A DNA stretch of 64,000 nt from Gordionus sp. m RMFG-2023 (taxonomy: Eukaryota > Nematomorpha > Gordioida > Chordodea > Parachordodidae): positions 46,725,366 to 46,789,365 of the forward strand of contig NC_088777.1 in the NCBI RefSeq assembly GCF_954871325.1, in the 5' to 3' direction. A program made the translations under genes and the position numbers. Under the pieces are notes generated by a model, which was given only the letters and a program-made list of their open reading frames with translations, did no database searches and was not told the origin of the DNA. Position 1 is the first letter of the stretch. The number at the start of each line of letters is the position of its first letter. This document shows, one piece after another, positions 62,110 to 64,000 of this stretch.

Positions 62110-62171
62110 TTGTTAAACGGCTCGATTTGAGCCGAGTTTATAAAAACGGCTCAAATCAAGCCGTTTAACAA
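62110..62171. other. GC-rich perfect-like hairpin, 25-bp stem
   Basis: TTGTTAAACGGCTCGATTTG continues to AGCCG (62134) and is mirrored from 62147 to 62171 with one mismatch; the loop is 12 nt (AGTTTATAAAAA). It lies between two AT-rich satellites. It could be a remnant of facing TIRs, a small-RNA precursor or a terminator-like structure. Confidence 0.7.
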
Positions 62172-62179
62172 CATTACTT

Positions 62180-62790
62180 AAAAATAATATGATATAATGA
62201 TAAGCATGCATGTTGTAAGAATAATGAAATATAAGCCTAACAATTTTATTATTACTTTTGCAATTATATCAATAGTATATATAATATTATTATTGTGATT
62301 GATAAATATAAAATAATGATTGCAATAGTATAATAATGCTATATAAAATAATGATTGCAATAGTATAATAATGCTATATAAAATAATGATTGCAATTATT
62401 TATTGCGACTATATATTGATGGCGGTATATAAAAATTTGTATATATTGCAATTGTATATTAATTGTATATAAAATAATGATTGCAATTTATATATCAATA
62501 GTATATAAAATTATATTTATTGCGACTATATATTGATGGCGGTATATAAAATAATGATTGCATGCATATCAATAGTATATAAAATTATATTTATTAAGAA
62601 GGTATATTGATGGTGGTCTATAAAAATTTGTATATATTGCAATTGTATATTAATTGTATATAAAATGATGATTACAATTTGTATATCAATAGGTGGTATA
62701 TAAAATAATGATTCAATTTTATTTCAATAGATATATAAAATTATGGTAATTACTTTTTGTATATAAATATTATATAAAACGATGTAAATT
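62180..62790. repeat. Complex AT-rich tandem array
   Basis: Units built from TATATAAAATAATGATTGCA and TATATTGATGGCGGTATA alternate with changing order and length (about 35-60 bp). Confidence 0.8.
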
Positions 62791-63290
62791 TGGTATAAAA
62801 AGTATTAAAAATGAAAAAGCACGATCATATTGATAAAAGTAATGTGAATTTTTAGCTAAAAACCAAATATTAATAAATATCTATGTATGCATAACATAAT
62901 ATAAAATATATGGTAAATTGAAATAGAATCGTTTATCATGCATTAAACCTCCCCACATATTTGTGCACTACTCGCTATGAATATATTTTACCAAATTTTT
63001 AAAATATAAGTGATGATGATGATAGAACCATACATTAGAAAATTGATACATAACACTTCTAACCCAGCTACAATTTATATACTTGGATAAATAGTAATAT
63101 TATCTATTGACATCATCAAAATATGGAATATGTGGATCTTGTATTAATTCAATTGATTAATCATTAACAAGATCAACTCTTTTAGAATATATATATTTAG
63201 ATATATTTTCTAAATATTGAATGGGATTAAAACAGTACCCGCAGTAGAGAAATATATTTCCCTTATCCTGCTATCAATTATTGTATATTT
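62791..63290. other. AT-rich stretch, nothing recognised
   Basis: No exon or element end was seen; it flanks the MULE fragment at its 3' side. Confidence 0.4.
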
Positions 63291-63310
63291 TTTTATCCTT
63301 TCAGAAAATT

Positions 63311-63838
63311 TTACCCATAATCTAACTGAATTAATAAAAGATCCATGTCTTGTTCAATATTTTTTATGATGTCAACAAATAGATAAACTTTAGGGTGAGT
63401 ATAAGGAATGTATTTCTTTAACGCACGATGAAACCCTTCAACGTGGTTATTGGTCCTCACACAATGTGTTACACATTTGATATTTGAATTTTGCATTACT
63501 ATTTATCCAAGTATTTTCAAAATAATTTAAAAAATCAAAAATAGAAACCAAGTTAAAGGTATGTGCCTGATGATTAAGTTCGTTCATTACAGATGGCAAA
63601 TCCCTTTCTAATAAAAATGGAATAGCCATTATAATTCGAAAAAACCTCTTAACATCAGGATCACGCCTATATAGTCGGGTTAAACGGTATTCCCCAATTC
63701 GTCTTACAATACACTGACAGAAGTGAAAGTAACACCCTTTGACGACAATAGTTTGGAAAACCGTTTTACGTGCTAAATATACACCAATTTCAAAATCTAT
63801 AGTTGCAATTTTTGGGGGAAAATATTAAACCTATAGAA
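63311..63838 (-). pseudogene. MULE (Mutator-like) transposase, catalytic C-terminal half
   Basis: The complement is open from about 63838 to 63450 and reads IATIDFEIGVYLARKT (the acidic catalytic motif xDFE), KGCYFHFCQCIVRRIGEYRL (the GCxFHFxQ motif diagnostic of MULE transposases), PFLLERDLPSVMNELN and FLNYFENTWI. After a frame change near 63495 it continues VRTNNHVEGFHRALKKYI and HPKVYLFVDIIKNIEQD, the R-TNNxVEGxH motif near the domain end, finishing at the TAA by 63311. Related proteins are common in aphids, flatworms and cnidarians. Upstream catalytic Asp residues would lie beyond about 63840 and were not seen. One frameshift marks it as decayed. Confidence 0.85.
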
Positions 63839-64000
63839 AGGCAATAATTTTTTAATGAAAAAAACATTTTAATATATGTGTCCTTATATTTATTGGGTTA
63901 TAAAATATAAGCACACACAATTAAAGTATTATTTATAATTATATTTATTGTATAAAATTGCTTAAAAAGTTTCGGGGCAACATTGAAAGTGCCATCCATA
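63839..64000. other. Window end, AT-rich
   Basis: Possibly an intron or decayed continuation of the MULE gene. Nothing is recognised. Confidence 0.3.

Overview
This window is very AT-rich nuclear DNA from an animal. The evidence is a rhodopsin-type GPCR, an atypical-PKC-type kinase and a GPI inositol-deacylase (PGAP1), the latter two with GT-AG introns, set among many eukaryotic transposons. Host proteins are divergent and sometimes cut down to a core domain. PGAP1 introns are very short (23 to 103 nt). This would fit a reduced, fast-evolving parasitic animal (for example a myxozoan, orthonectid or dicyemid), but sequence alone does not fix the lineage.

Layout. 1-2.65 kb: decayed LINE. 4.7-5.5 kb: Helitron relic. 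5.7-12.6 kb: a run of hAT-type elements and MITEs, several with clear 8-bp target duplications and nested insertions. 13.2-14.6 kb: GPCR gene with one in-frame stop. 16.6-17.5 kb: second Helitron relic with a tandem duplication. 17.8-19.2 kb: a hAT element with perfect ends. 21.9-23.2 kb: eight-exon PGAP1-like gene. 23.7-25.5 kb: pogo-like element. 25.8-28.2 kb: unidentified host gene whose apparent intron holds a nested pair of hAT-like elements. 28.9-29.3 kb: MITE. 29.45-31.3 kb: gene for a multi-pass membrane protein in which an intron has been tandemly duplicated.

31.5-54.7 kb is a large rearranged repeat block. Two inverted arms of about 3.6 kb (33.65-37.2 and 51.0-54.7 kb) enclose a Helitron on the minus strand (about 37.2-48.0 kb) and two hAT copies lying tail to tail (48.0-51.15 kb). 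A broken Ty3/gypsy LTR retroelement (43.3-47.5 kb) sits inside the Helitron, in a tandem array at its 5' side. A third partial copy of the arm (32.35-33.65 kb) makes a palindrome with the left arm. The arms carry exon-like pieces of an unrecognised protein with an internally repeated exon pair.

54.8-56 kb: hAT relic. 56.4-59.3 kb: kinase gene with about ten exons, close to aPKC but apparently kinase-domain only. 59.6-62.8 kb: minisatellites and AT-rich repeats, with one GC-rich hairpin. 63.3-63.8 kb: part of a MULE transposase on the minus strand.

No tRNA, rRNA or CRISPR was seen. The host genes do not form an obvious pathway, though PGAP1 (GPI-anchor remodelling) is an ER enzyme and the GPCR and kinase are signalling proteins.
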